Notes: generated by a model from the sequence alone, not told the origin. Shown: positions 44,793 to 56,609, counted from the stretch's first letter. The stretch: 64,000 bases of DNA from Guillardia theta CCMP2712 (GCF_000315625.1 NW_005434651.1:178058-242057); one strand, 5' to 3'. A program made the numbers and translations.

Positions 44793-47700
44793 ATGACTAC
44801 AATAGAGCCGAGAAGGAAGCCAGATTCCGACCATAGGGCTTACCGCCTGATCCAGCTACCCAATGGCCTTGACTGTGTCCTGATTTCCGACCCCGAAACT
44901 CAAACTGCAGCAGCTGCCATGGCAGTTGCTGCTGGACAGCTTCAAGACCCCCCTGAAGTTCAAGGCCTGGCTCATTTCTGTGAGCACATGCTCTTCCTTG
45001 GCAACAAGAAATTCCCTGGAGAGTCCGACTTCGACAGCTTCTGTGCGCAGAGTGCTGGTTACTCAAACGCCTGGACGTCTTTGGATCGCACCGTGTATCA
45101 CTTCATGCTGGCTCATGACCGCCTGGTAAGCTTGATGTTCCATAGATCTTTCTGTTGTAATGGAGGCGCAGTACGATGCCCTCGATCGGTTTTCTGGGTT
45201 CTTCTCTGCCCCCCTCTTCCTCGAAGATCTTACTGAGCGCGAGCTGAATGCCATCGACTCGGAGAACAACAAAAATCTACAAGAAGACTCGAGGAGAGAG
45301 TTTCAGCTATGGCGATCCTCAAGCAAAGATGGCCATCCTGTCCAGCGTTTTGGAACTGGAAACTACAAGGTAGGGAATGAAGTTTCAAGTTTGTTCTTTC
45401 CCTGATCGTGCTTCATTGCAAAAATCCAGACGTTGCATGACATGCCTTTGGAAACTGGAACGAATATTCGAGAACATCTTCTTCGATTCTGGGAACAGAA
45501 CTACAGCGCTAACATCATGAAACTCAGCATCTTGGGACGCGAAAGCCTCGACACCCTGGAATCATGGAGCAGGACCCTTTTCTCGGATGTCCCCAATCAC
45601 AAGATCGAGCCGCTGAGGGTACTTTGAACCTTCAATCGAGCATCTTGATCATTTCTTTGCCTTTCCAGGGTGTCTTGAAGGAAGACGATCCTTTTACCAG
45701 CAGCTGGAAATCTCTCTACCACATCGTCCCAGTGAAGGAGAGGAGGAAGCTTGTGCTTTACTTCCCGACAGACTCCACGTATCCAAATTTCCGCCAGAAA
45801 CCGACAAGATTTCTTAGTCATTGTCTTGGGCACGAGGGTCCAGGTTAGCTCTGTTTGATCGCATCACAGCGTTCAAAACTTGACGTTGCGAGCAGGAAGT
45901 GTGCTCTCGCTTCTGAAGAAGAAAGGATGGGCAACAGACCTTGGAGCTGGGACTGCAACACAGTCGACTCACTTTGCCTTGTTCGAAGTCTCCATCAAGT
46001 TGACGGAAGAAGGGATGCCGCATTATGAAGAGGTGATCGACTTGGTGTTCCAATACATCAATTCCTGCCTACGTGCCACCAACAACGACGAGCGGCGAAG
46101 AATCAGGCATGAGTGCGAGATGTTGGAGGAACTCAACTTCCGATTCCGAAATCGAGTCAGAGAAGATCAGTTCACTGAGCAGCTTGCGTGCAACTTGACC
46201 CGCTACCCACGAGAGGAGGTCAGAGCGCGTTGGATCTGCGATGTTCCAGCAGCTCACTTGGGGCAGGTGTTGTGCGGGCCAGACCTTTTCTACGACCCGC
46301 TCGATTTTGACGCATTGGACGCATTGATCGACAGACATTTCAATGCGAAGAATCTTCGAATTGACCTGGTGGCTCCCCTTGCCGACCAGCCTCTGGATGG
46401 TAACAGTGAACCAGTTTTCCTTCCTCTGACATGCTAAGGGATGTGACCCCAGGTGAAACGGAGTGGGCAGAGGAGACATGGTTTATGATCCCTTGACTTG
46501 TTGTCAGTCATTCTTCTCATGGTCAGTGCAGGTACAAGACCAAGTACGTCAGACGTGATATCTCCCCTGCTCTCATTGCTCGTTGGTCCGATCGCTCCAT
46601 CCCGTGCCACCCTGAATTGCACCTTCCCCGCGCCAACCCCTACACACCGGAGCAGTGGGAGCTCAAGGGAGACCTTCAGTGCTCTACCGCTCCTACCAAG
46701 GTGATCGACACAGACACAGTGCAAGCATGGCATGTGCTGGACACCACCTTCGGAGTTCCCAAGGTGAGAACATGGAGGATCGTGAGCGGTCTTGACGGTC
46801 GGACAGGCTTCTGTCAGGATTCAGATCAGTTCGTTTGTCGGAGAGAAGTGTGCGAGGAAAGCAGTGTCTCTCAGGATGTTGTTGGAGTTGATCCAAGAGG
46901 TATGTGGAGCTGCTGCGCTTTCCTTGTCAAGCTCAAACTAGTTGATAGGTCACCAACGAAGAGGCATACGACGCAGAGGAGGCGGGGCTGGTGTTCGATA
47001 TATCTAACACGTCTGCCTCTTCTCCGTGCACTGGTCTCAGGCTGTCGTTCAAGGGGTAAAGTTTTCAGCTGTGATCATTTCCAGCTCACCCGCCTTGCTT
47101 CTGCAGTTATGATCACAAGATGCCGGTCCTCGTCTCCAACATGTTGTCCTGCATCGCCAACTTCAAAGTCAAGGACCATGAGAGCGTGTTCGAGCTTGTG
47201 AAGCAGAAGACGATTGTAGACTACAGGAATAGAAGGTTCCAGCAGTCGTACTTCCACTGCGTCACTGCGACCAATCAAGTCTTGGAGCATCCCTTCTGGA
47301 GCAACGAGGAAAGGCTGAGGGAGCTGGAGACTTTGACAGGGGTTGAAGTTCAAGATTTCCTCAAAGAATTCTTGGATAATCTGCTGATTGAAGCGTTCAT
47401 AGTCGGGAACTTCTCAGCGGAAGAAGCAGTGAAGATGATAACGGAGTCACTCTCCCCGCTGCAGCCCAAGGCCCTGGAGGGAGATAGCAAGCCTTGTCTC
47501 TGCATCACTCAGGTATTCTCCGTCCTCTCTCGTGCTGATAGTCACTCCTTCTGCCTACAGATCCCCGAAGGAGAGACTTGGGTGCATGAGGAGCTGGGCC
47601 CCGACCCGGATGCGGTCGACAGCGCGATCTCAGTGTACTATCAGATCGGGGAGAGGACCGTCGACATCGACGTACGTCTCGAGCTCCTCTGCCAAGTCAT

Positions 47701-48786
47701 GGACAAGGAGATGTACGCGCAGCTGAGGACGGTAGAGCAGCTGGGGTACATAGTGGCCGCGGTGGAGACCAAGAAGTGGGGAGTTTGCGGGTTGAAGTGT
47801 CTGGTGCAGTCGGTTCAGTGCCCTCAGGTGAGGTGGGTAGATCCTTGTGCTCGGGCAGTGACAGGCGAGCGCAGCATTTGGAAGTTCGCATGGAAAACTT
47901 CTTCATGTGCTTCGAGAAGAAGCTCGTGAGTGTTGCCTGGTGCTACAGACCGTCTCGACGTGACGTGTTCGCAGCAAGAGATGCCGGGCGAGGAATATGC
48001 GGACCATGTCGAGGTTTGCGCTGCTGGGGTGTTGATGGTTTGTGACCTCCTGCTCCTCCAGAGTTTGATCACCAAGAAACAAGAGAGGGACAGGAGCGTC
48101 GACAGGATGTGCGAGCGCCTGATGACGGTGACGGGTGGAGGAGGAAGCGGTCAGTTGTGCTGAGATCGCGATAGGAACTTTGCGCGCACACTTTTGTGTT
48201 CGATAGGAAGGAGAAGGAAGTAGCCGCGTTGAGGTTTGCTCACTGATAGTGAGAGTGTGAGCTGACGGAGATGAAGAGCTGTCACGAAGGAGAGTTTGAT
48301 TGAGTTCTTCCGCAAGTACTTCTCCGTTCACAGGTGAAGTCGGTAACCCTACTGCTACCCTCTCACCACATCTCCAGCTCAACAAGGAGAAGGCTCATGT
48401 GTCATGTGCTGGGGAGGTAACGCTGGACTGATGCTCTCGAGCTTGTCAAGTCACCTTGTCGTCTCGCAGAGCTGCAGTAGATGCTTGCAAGGCTGAGGGC
48501 AAGGAGGTGCACCTTTCTGCTGGTAAGAAGCCCACCATTTCCACTTCCCTTCATCCTCTTCTCTTGTGCCCTTCTACAATCACAAGTTTGCAGAGAGCAA
48601 GGGAACGATCAGACGCTATGCTCCTGGCTCCAACCCTTACCCGGCGCCAGACATGGGACAGGCGAGTCGAGGATGGGGGGTTGGTCTCACAGCAGTAACG
48701 CTCTCGAGCAGGCAGCGGAACAGTTCGTGTCCGAGGACGTCTCGGCTCTGCGGCAGTCGGCCTCACGCTTGAGGGTGCAGAAGTGA
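44793..48786 (+). CDS. IDE: Insulysin-type M16A zinc metalloprotease (multi-exon)
   Basis: Start ATG 44793. The inverted zinc motif HFCEH lies at residues 61-65 (LAHFCEHMLFLGN), and the third ligand glutamate is in the ELNAIDSENNKNLQED segment about 75 residues later. Further M16A landmarks: SAGYSNAWTSLDRTVYHF, SILGRESLDTLESW, FLSHCLGHEGPGSVLSLL, RWICDVPAAHLGQVL, TGLRLSFKGYDHKMPVL, QQSYFHCVTATNQVL, VEQLGYIVAAVETKKWG and a C-terminal FYNHKFAES segment. The four-domain arrangement and about 1000 residues agree with full-length insulysins, which degrade short amyloidogenic or signalling peptides in cytosol or organelles. No presequence is evident. The stop TGA is at 48784-48786, only 88 bp from the stop of the convergent minus-strand gene. 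About fifteen introns, mostly near 50 bp. The C-terminal exon joins (47.8-48.6 kb) are less certain. Confidence 0.95.
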
Positions 48787-48874
48787 AGGACCGACGGTGG
48801 GGCTCTGGAGATGTTTGCGGCTAACCGACGTAGAGTGTAGCTGTAGAACCTTTACAAAAAAGAAGCAATTTCAC

Positions 48875-51800
48875 TCATGTTAAGAACTTTATCCGACCGG
48901 AGAAGTAAGAGGCCGTGAAGTGGAGGGCTGACAGGTACTTCTCTCGGTCATTGTACAGCCTTGAGTTCACATGCCCTGCCACTTGCCTCACGTGTGACCA
49001 CAAGTGCAGGCACATCCTCCCCGCTTGTCCCAGTCCCTCAAGCTTCGTCTCCGCTCCATCAGGAAGGCGCGAGGCCACCTGAAGGACGAGGAGCACCTTG
49101 AGAATGTTGGAGTTGAAGTGCATGAGGCTCGGGAGGAAGCCCTTCTTCTCCCCACGTCGATGCATCGCCAGTCGCTGGTTCTGCCTCCTCATGTTCGCGT
49201 GCCGCTGAGCCTCAGTGAGCATGGAAGCGCGGCGAGTGATGACTTCCCTGTAGACTGACTCGTAGCAGTTGATGAGACAGCAGGTCCAGTCGTAGACGCT
49301 TCCTCTCTCGCTCCTCACCGACTGCTTTGGGAAGTGAAGGTGGAGATATGCGTCATGCACCTCGTCGCTAGGGTGCAGAACCATCCATCCCCTCTTCTTC
49401 ATGCTCGCAGCGAACGAGTCAAGACGCTGCTGTGACCTCTCGACTGCCGCCGCCACGTCTCGCTGCTCCTTTGCCGTCTTTCCTCGCTGCCGGCATTCAT
49501 CAACAGCTTCCTTCGCACCCAGTACTTTCCTCCTCCTTGCACTGAGCGAGTTCAGCTTCAGCTCTAGCAGATCCTCGTCGACGGCCAAATTGAATCCTCG
49601 ATCGGAGAACCTCAACTGGAAGGCAGCAACAAGCGTGAGGGCCTGCCTCAGCTTCCCAATCGACTCATCCACAAGGGCGACATGACGACTCAGGTCCTTC
49701 GTTTCCTCTCCTTCCAACACCCTCGACGACTCAACTAATTCGCTGATGCGACGCAAATAGTCAGACTCTACAGAGATCCGCTGTTCCAGCAGCTCTAGCA
49801 TCCCTCTCCTGTCCTCCCCTGCCTGCTTGAACGCTTCCTCCGCTTGCTTCAAGGCCTGCCTCGCCTGCTGGTACTTCTTCTCGTCGGTCAGCTTGGTCGC
49901 CTCCTCGGCCTTCTGGTCACCCTCTTTGATAAGCTGCCTCACTCGCCGTTCCTGCTCCTCCCGGGCCAGCCGCTCCTGCTCCTCCTCTGTCTTGATCCGC
50001 TGTTCCAGCAGCTCTAGCATCCCTCTCCTGTCCTCCCCTGCCTGCTTGAACGCTTCCTCCGCTTGCTTCAAGGCCTGCCTCGCCTGCTGGTACTTCTTCT
50101 CGTCGGTCAGCTTGGTCGCCTCCTCGGCCTTCTGGTCACCCTCTTTGATAAGCTGCCTCACTCGCCGTTCCTGCTCCTCCCGGGCCAGCCGCTCCTGCTC
50201 CTCCTCTGTCTTGATCCGCTGTTCCAGCAGCTCTAGCATCCCTCTCCTGTCCTCCCCTGCCTGCTTGAACGCTTCCTCCGCTTGCTTCAAGGCCTGCCTC
50301 GCCTGCTGGTACTTCTTCTCGTCGGTCAGCTTGGTCGCCTCCTCGGCCTTCTGGTCACCCTCTTTGATAAGCTGCCTCACTCGCCGTTCCTGCTCCTCCC
50401 GGGCCAGCCGCTCCTGCTCCTCCTCTGTCTTGATCCGCTGTTCCAGCAGCTCTAGCATCCCTCTCCTGTCCTCCCCTGCCTGCTTGAACGCTTCCTCCGC
50501 TTGCTTCAAGGCCTGCCTCGCCTGCTGGTACTTCTTCTCGTCGGTCAGCTTGGTCGCCTCCTCGGCCTTCTGGTCACCCTCTTTGATAAGCTGCCTCACT
50601 CGCCGTTCCTGCTCCTCCCGGGCTTGCCGCTCCTGCTCCTCCCGGGCCAGCCGCTCCTGCTCCTCCCGGGCCAGCCGCTCCTGCTCCTCCCGGGCCAGCC
50701 GCTCCTGCTCCTCCCGGGCCAGCCGCTCCTGCTCCTCCCGGGCCAGCCGCTCCTGCTCCTCCCGGGCTTGCCGCTCCTGCTCCTCCCGGGCCAGCTTGCC
50801 TTGCCTCTCGTTCTCTTCTTGTCGTTTGCGTTCTTCAATTCTCTCTTCCAGCAGCTCCAAAACTCCTTTTCTGTCCTCCCCTGCCTGCTTGAACGCCTCC
50901 TTGGCCTGCTTCAAGGCCTGTTTCGCCTGCTCATACTGCTTCCCGTCGGTCAAATCGTTAGCTTCCTGCAACTTCAAATCCCCTTCATCCAGGTGAGTTT
51001 TCCTTTCCTGGTCTGCAATTTTTCCTTTGTTTTGAACCATTTCCGTCATATCGTATAGCTTCTGGTTGTCTGCTGGCTCATCTTGTCTTACTCCCTGACT
51101 TGGAGTCACATCCCCTTGCAACTTCTTCTCTTCTTTTCATGCATGTCAGCGAGCAGGAGAACAAGCATCGCAAAATTACCTTGGTTCCTCTGTATCTCGT
51201 TCATTTGATTGAACAGATCATCAAGGTGAACTCTTTCAATCCCGGCTTTGCAACAGACTTCTTCATACTTCTTGTGTAGCATTTTGGCTTGCTCAATATC
51301 TCCGGCTTGCAAACATTCAGAAGTTGCCATTAGTGCATTGATCGCTTCATCTTTGAGGTTGTGCTGTGTCCTGGATGCCTCTGCTTCCACCAATTTTACT
51401 TCCATTTCTCTCCATTCTGGTGGAATTTGTAGGTTGAATTCCTCATACTTCTTTAGACCTTTTTCAAGCTCTTCTCGGGCTTTAGCAAACATCCCAGTAT
51501 GAATCAGCACGGCGCATTCGTTCAAAACATGATTGGAGTTGTTCCTTTCACTTTCAAGGATTTGTACTAGCTCCACACTGGCATCGAACTCTTCCTGTTC
51601 CGCCGTTTTGGAACCCGATGGTGTTACAACATCAATCAAGTTGTTTCCTGCATCCGCACAAATCAGTGTCGGAACAAAGCATTTCGACAGAATCTCTACC
51701 TGAAGTTCCAACACCATCATCAACCACGGGATAGTCGTGACTTGTCAACCAATTTCCGTTCACGACGAATTTGAACTGGCGTCTTCCAGGAGGAAGTTTC

Positions 51801-52336
51801 ACAACAGTCTCCCATGAGTTGTCCGCATTCCTCGAAAGCTCGTGAAACTCGAGCCATTCTGACCAATCCCCGACCACATAGACTTTGCCATCTACGTAAG
51901 CATTCGTCTTGTAAGCAAGGGCCGTGGGGACGAGAGTAGCATTCAGCAAGTCATTCTTTCTTCGCTTCAAGTACTCGAAAGCAATCTTGATCTCCTCCAG
52001 GGTGATAAAATTATCACCGTTGGTGTCGACGAGCTCAAACAGCCGTTTCCTGTCATCATCTCACAAACTTTACCCCACAACTATGTAGAGCACTCACGTC
52101 GGGGCTATCTTCTGAGCTCTCAAGAACTCGATCGCATCCTTGGATAAGCCGCCATACTCACCGAGATTTTCCGGCTCACCTCCTTTCAGCCAGAGAGCAC
52201 TGTTACCCCGACCGAGCTTGTTTCGAGCGTATGCAGTTGAAGATCTCAAAGAAGAAGGAAATCCATTTGCATCCACATGAAGAATAAGGAGGGAAAAGAG
52301 GGGGAAACTGAGGAAAAGCCACCGATTCATCTTCAT
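48875..52336 (-). CDS. Signal peptide + EF-hand + CBM48 + coiled-coil repeat protein (candidate starch-associated scaffold)
   Basis: ATG at 52336 gives MKMNRWLFLSFPLFSLLIL, a signal peptide with likely cleavage after HVDA, then a Ser/Arg-rich stretch (NGFPSSLRSSTAYARNK) without Phe at +1. A phase-matched intron leads to an EF-hand with a complete loop, DTNGDNFITLEE. Next is a CBM48/AMPK-beta-like domain: VYVVGDWSEWLEFHEL, WETVVKLPPGRRQFKFVVNG, WLTSHDYPVVDD. A helical region of about 150 residues follows. Then, after an intron, comes a 750-residue coiled-coil with eight or so copies of REEQERLA and four 73-residue repeats (LIKEGDQKAEEATKLTDEKK, YQQARQALKQAEEAFKQAGE). A globular Cys/Trp-containing tail ends at 48875. 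CBM48 binds starch or glycogen; coiled-coil plus CBM48 recalls plant PTST proteins, but domain order and the EF-hand differ. In cryptophytes, starch lies in the periplastid space and presequences lacking Phe lead there. That location is inferred. Confidence 0.8.
49781..50656 (-). repeat. Four tandem 219-bp coding repeats
   Basis: CTGTTCCAGCAGC recurs at 49781, 50000, 50219 and 50438, an exact 219-bp (73-codon) period. Copies are nearly identical at the DNA level, including third codon positions. This points to recent duplication or homogenisation. Confidence 0.92.
50610..50800 (-). repeat. 24-bp coding repeat (REEQERLA)
   Basis: About eight copies of a 24-bp unit with CTCCCGGGCCAGCCGCTCCT, coding the heptad-like octapeptide REEQERLA/REEQERQA of the coiled-coil. 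Confidence 0.9.
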
Positions 52337-53427
52337 CAACACAATCTGCTGAAATCACATGCATCAGTTCATGTCACGTACCGTCAAAGAAAGTCAAGAA
52401 AAGTAACAAACCATCATCATAATTGAAAGCACGTACCTTAGTGATTCTGAAGTCGTTGAGGAGTAAAGTATGCAATACATGAGTTTTTCAAGACAATCTG
52501 CAAGAAAGCAATCAGTGAAGCCAATCATGAAGTGCATAAATTTCAGATTTTCATGCTGTGACACTGAAATTCTGTCTATCCTAATGATAAATTCAGATGG
52601 TTATGTAGAATATTGTTAAAACAACACAAGGAAACGAAGTAACATCATGAAAATAGTCTAGTCTGCCACCTTCGATCCTCCGTTGATGACATATGCAACG
52701 CTCCATGCAGACAGGAGATTCACAACAAAGTTTTCTCGTGATCACTTTGTCTGAAAAGATAACAAGAAACAATCCTACGCAAGCTTGCACGAGGAAGAGA
52801 AAGCATGCAGGAAACAACCACCCTTCTCCTTGGATCCCAGGAACGGGGGCCGAGGATCACAAAGTTCCACCAGGCAAGGGCGCGAGTCAAAGCAAGGGGC
52901 ACAGTAAGGTCAAGAAATCATTAGAGGAGAGGCAGAGGACGAGAAAGACGAGGAAAAGGAGCATGGAAACCCTCCCCGCTTTCTCTAATCTCTCCTCTTC
53001 GCTCGCCCGCCATCGCGGCATAGGTCGGCGGGCTCGGCCGCATCAGCTGAAAAGAGAGAAACGTTGGAGAGTTTGAAACTTTGCTAATGGAAAGATTTGT
53101 TTAAACTTTATGCCGAATATGTTGAAGTTCCAAACTTTGAACGTCATCTTTTTCATGCGGCACCGTGCATACGAGCTAGTGCCATGCTCCCTGCCGGAAA
53201 TGCAGGCTGGAATGCCTCGCTATCCCCTTGCTGCTGCTATGGCTGCTACCCCGCTTCTGTCTGCCTCTGGGGGAGAGACTGGGGAAGAGAGGGGAGGGGA
53301 GGAGGGAGGGAGATGACAGAGAGGGAGGAGCGAAGGAGGGGCCTTGAACGAAGTAGAGGAAAGAGGAGGGCAGGTCGTGAAAGTGCAAACAGGGCCCAGT
53401 CAAGGACGTCGCCGAGTTTCGGGCACG
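52337..53427. other. Divergent intergenic region
   Basis: Upstream of both the CBM48 gene (minus) and the NIPA-like gene (plus). Bases 52337-52680 are AT-rich. Bases 52680-53100 contain a short plus frame without motifs. Bases 53270-53350 are GA-rich. No gene is supported. Confidence 0.45.
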
Positions 53428-55125
53428 ATGAAGAGCAGTTTCCTTGGAGTGCTGATTGCTCTTGTTGGAAACAGTCTCATTGGAACAAGCTTTAGTGTCA
53501 TGAAGGTTTGAACTCAACCATGGTAAGATTGATGGTGTGACATCGTTGAAACCAGATAGCACACGAGCGGAACACAGGAGGGAAGAATTATCTCACCATC
53601 CCGATGTAAGGGAAGCACGAAGCTGAGATACCATCTTATTCTTCTGATGAGGTGGTGGGCTGGAACTTCTCTCATGGTCCTGGGCGAGCTTGGAAACCTT
53701 GTGGCGTACTCTGTGAACTCCTGAGTTGAAATGCTTCCCTTGCTGACCAGAAGTCTGCAGTTAGCGAAACCTTCCCTCATCTCGCCGCTGGGAGCGATAT
53801 CTGTGCAGACAGCTTCTGCTCTTGTCGTTGACTGAGGCCATCACAGGTAGTTGTCAATGTGCCGTTCGCCTACTTCATCTTGGGCGAGAAGCTGTCCTTT
53901 CGCAACATCCTCGGCTGCATCCTCTGCATCTTGGGTGGTTATGGGATAGTGGGGGTGATGTGAAGTCGCTTGCTCCCCAATGGTTTGTGATGCGATGTTT
54001 CAGGTTGTAGCAAACAACACATCGGAGCATGAGACGGTTACGGTTGAACAATTCGAGAAAATGGCGTTCCGACCTACGTTCATGGTTGCGCTGACAACGA
54101 TTTTTCTGTTCTGACGTGTGAACAAACTCTCCAGGTTTTCTTCACGATATCTGTCATGGAGTCGATTGATCTGATCTGGTCAAGAAGGTGAGAGTGTCGT
54201 ACCAACGTTTTCCCAACGTCCTCACCCTCTGCAAGGAAAACGGTCATGACATACATCTGGATATGTTCGCTGCTCGGAGGGCTGACTGTGCTGTCTATCA
54301 AAGCTGTCACATCGTACATGCTCGATCTTGTTCCTTTCCTCCCATTTGAACCTCGTCCTGCAGATTTATGGTCATTACATTCCAGGGATCGAACCAATTC
54401 GGCAATCTGCTGCCGTTCGCGATCTTTCCGATCCTTGCCTTGACCCTCGTGCTGCAGGAAAGACGGCGACGTTCCTGTCTCTTCTCTGAACCATGCTGGG
54501 CAGGTGCACTTCTTAAACAAGGCCATCGCAGACTACGGGACAGGTTGACGGGCCCAGAGGCTTTCAAGTGTTTACTGAGGGCCCGCGCAGGAGAAGTGGT
54601 TCCCACCTACTACGTCATCTTCACCTCTTGCGCTGTCTTGGGCAGTGCGATCCTGTGAGTCGTGCATTGATACGCTTCGATCCTTTCAGATCAGTACGCG
54701 TCATGTTGAGATCTCACTGGCTACCATGGCAGGTACGGAGACCTGACAGATTCGAGCAAGGAGAACATTCTGGTACCATTCTCGACACACACCTTGATCT
54801 CTTTCAACTGCTCAATCTCCGCAAAAGAAGCTCAATCTACAGACTGCACTTCCATCTGAATCGGAATCATCAGGTTTTTCTCTTGAGCTTCATCGCAACA
54901 TCTGCTGGAGTGTACCTGGTCCAGCTACGAGGATCGCTCGTGCATGTTGCTAATTCGTTGACAGGTTGCAAACCAAAGGGAGGGAAAAATAAACATTCAC
55001 AGGACATCTGGCGAGGTTTTTTTGCCTCATGTTGTAGGCTTGCAATGATTGATCTGTTTGTCGCCCAGCAGCACATACGCTCGATAGAGGCCTCCGACGG
55101 CGATGATCAAGAAACCTTGCTGTAG
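53428..55125 (+). CDS. NIPA/DUF803-like membrane transporter (putative Mg2+ transporter), multi-exon
   Basis: ATG 53428 starts MKSSFLGVLIALVGNSLIG. Exons joined by eye read, in family order: FSVMK, AHERNTGGKNYLTIP, WWAGTSLMVLGELGNLVAY, PLGAISVQTASALV, VPFAYFILGEKLSFRNILG with CILCILGGYGIVGV, then EHETVTVEQFEKMAFRPTF, VMTYIWICSLLGGLTVLS with IKAVTSYM, VHFLNKAIADYGTG, VVPTYYVIFTSCAVLGSAIL, and a last helix FLLSFIATSAGVYL. The WWAG..LM..GE..N..AY, LGA.SV and NKA....T..V.P.YYV.FT blocks are diagnostic for the NIPA (non-imprinted in Prader-Willi) family within the drug/metabolite transporter superfamily. These carry Mg2+ or related cations in animals. The C-terminus ends acidic (EASDGDDQETLL) with TAG 55123-55125. 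Substrate is inferred from family only. Confidence 0.87.
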
Positions 55126-55479
55126 ATATATTCTTCTCTTTCGCTCGTGTTATTCTTTCCCTCGAGTCTGTCTCCAATATCCAGAAATGCGTGTTTTCCA
55201 ACCTGCGGGATTGACTCTGAGAATATTCTTATCAATGAATGCTTGTCAATTTATTCAGAGCATTTTCCACAGAAATTTGACGTGTTAAGGTTCTCAACAA
55301 TCAGCATACACCACGGCCATGCAGCGGCCTCCTCCACCAACAGAGCAGGACAAACAACCCCATGTCATCCACCAATGTACAAGATCTTCACTCTGGAGGC
55401 CAGATGTCTAACTCAGGATGGTCGTTGTCGTATTCGCTGCACCTTCACGTCAGTCTAACCATCATACACCCACAAAGTC
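55126..55479. other. Convergent 3' spacer
   Basis: Between the NIPA-like stop and the small minus-strand gene. Nothing recognisable. Confidence 0.4.
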
Positions 55480-55901
55480 TCACTCATGGATCGGGCTCCA
55501 GTACGAGCTGTCCCAAGACCCCGGACACCCTACCTCCGGGTAGAGCTTCCGTATGCACAGATCAATGTACTCCTGCGAATTCTCATCTCAACTCTAGCAC
55601 AGGGCACAGGACAGCGCTGACCTCTGCGAACATCTCCGGATCTCCCGTGTGCTCTCGCTCCCAATACGGGTAAGTCTCAGTCCCCCACAGCATCTGTCCA
55701 CGCGCCCTCATGGCCATTCTCCTCCTGGGAACCCTCACGAGCTCCAGATCCTGAAAGTCTCAAGTCAACTCTCAAGCAAGAGCTCCTAACACTGCCTACT
55801 GCTGTTCTCTTGTTGCCGCTCGTCGTAGCGATCAGCAAAGTAGCGATCCCAGCAACGGCCAGCACAGCAGCCACCACGAGAAGCTGCTGATTCCTCAGCA
55901 T
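55480..55901 (-). CDS. Small single-helix membrane protein, function unknown (three exons)
   Basis: ATG at 55901 codes MLRNQQLLVVAAVLAVAGIA, one membrane helix near the N-terminus, followed by NKRTA. A donor GTAGGCAGT and acceptor CTTTCAG join in frame to DLELVRVPRRRMAMRARGQM and LWGTETYPYWEREHTGDP. A second intron (GTCAGC...TTCGCAG) joins to EYIDLCIRKLYPEVGCPGSW and ends SPIHE at 55480. The total is about 108 residues. The in-frame agreement of both introns supports a real gene. The size and the single N-terminal helix recall small accessory subunits of organelle membrane complexes, but I do not recognise it. Confidence 0.6.
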
Positions 55902-56020
55902 CGTTGCTGTGCGGTGTAGGCCTGCATCGCCTCGTTAGAGCATCGGTCAAGGGAGAGCGAGGATCAGGACAATGCTGCTATTTCATCACAGGACAGGAAA
56001 CGTGACGGAGATGAGAGGGA

Positions 56021-56100
<80 letters not shown>

Positions 56101-56609
56101 GGAGGAGGAGGAGGAGGAGGAGGAGGAGGAGGAGGAGGAGGAGGAGGATAGGGCATGAGAAGAGCTGGTGATCGTGATGGTGGGCAGGACAGGCGACAAT
56201 GCAGTTCGAAAGTAAATGCATGAAGAGGCGTTCATTGCTATCAACTACCCCACCCTACACTTTTAGCAGGCAGGTTTAGAAAAATTCTTCAGGGGGTGGG
56301 TCTGGGGGTGGGTAGGAATATGATCGGTCAGTACGGGGACGAGGTTTCGGGGGTTTGCACAGAACCGAAGAAAACGCTTCATCAGTGCGGAAACAATGTG
56401 GAGAAAGCGGAGGACAACAATGATGGCGATGGCGATGGCTATGATGATGATCACGATGCCTTCATCGTCATTATCAGCATCACCAACACCTTCTTCCTTC
56501 TCAGCAGCGCCATCAGCGCATGAAGGTCTGATCTCGATTGCAAACGTTCATTCGGATCTGAAATGGGTCGGACTTTTGCGCCCTTTCAGTTGAGAACACA
56601 CTCCGCATC
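55902..56609. other. Divergent intergenic region with GAT/GAG microsatellite and G-rich patch
   Basis: Bases 56022-56146 are a long GAT then GAG repeat. Bases about 56240-56350 are a short C-then-G-rich patch (CTACCCCACCCTAC, GGGGGTGGG) of the island type. Bases 56390-56480 carry a GATGGC/ATC patch. The chagasin-like gene may have an upstream exon here. Confidence 0.5.
56022..56146. repeat. (GAT)n(GAG)n compound microsatellite
   Basis: About 26 GAT triplets followed by about 15 GAG triplets, in the spacer between two divergent genes. All frames are open here by composition only. Confidence 0.9.

Noticed and set aside
49827-50996. 389-codon plus-strand frame rich in Cys/Ser
   Set aside because: It is the complement of the coiled-coil repeats on the minus strand; its repeats mirror the 219-bp and 24-bp units and it has no domain of its own.
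55964-56244. Frames with poly-Ile, poly-Ser or poly-Leu
   Set aside because: They are pure translation of the GAT/GAG microsatellite.
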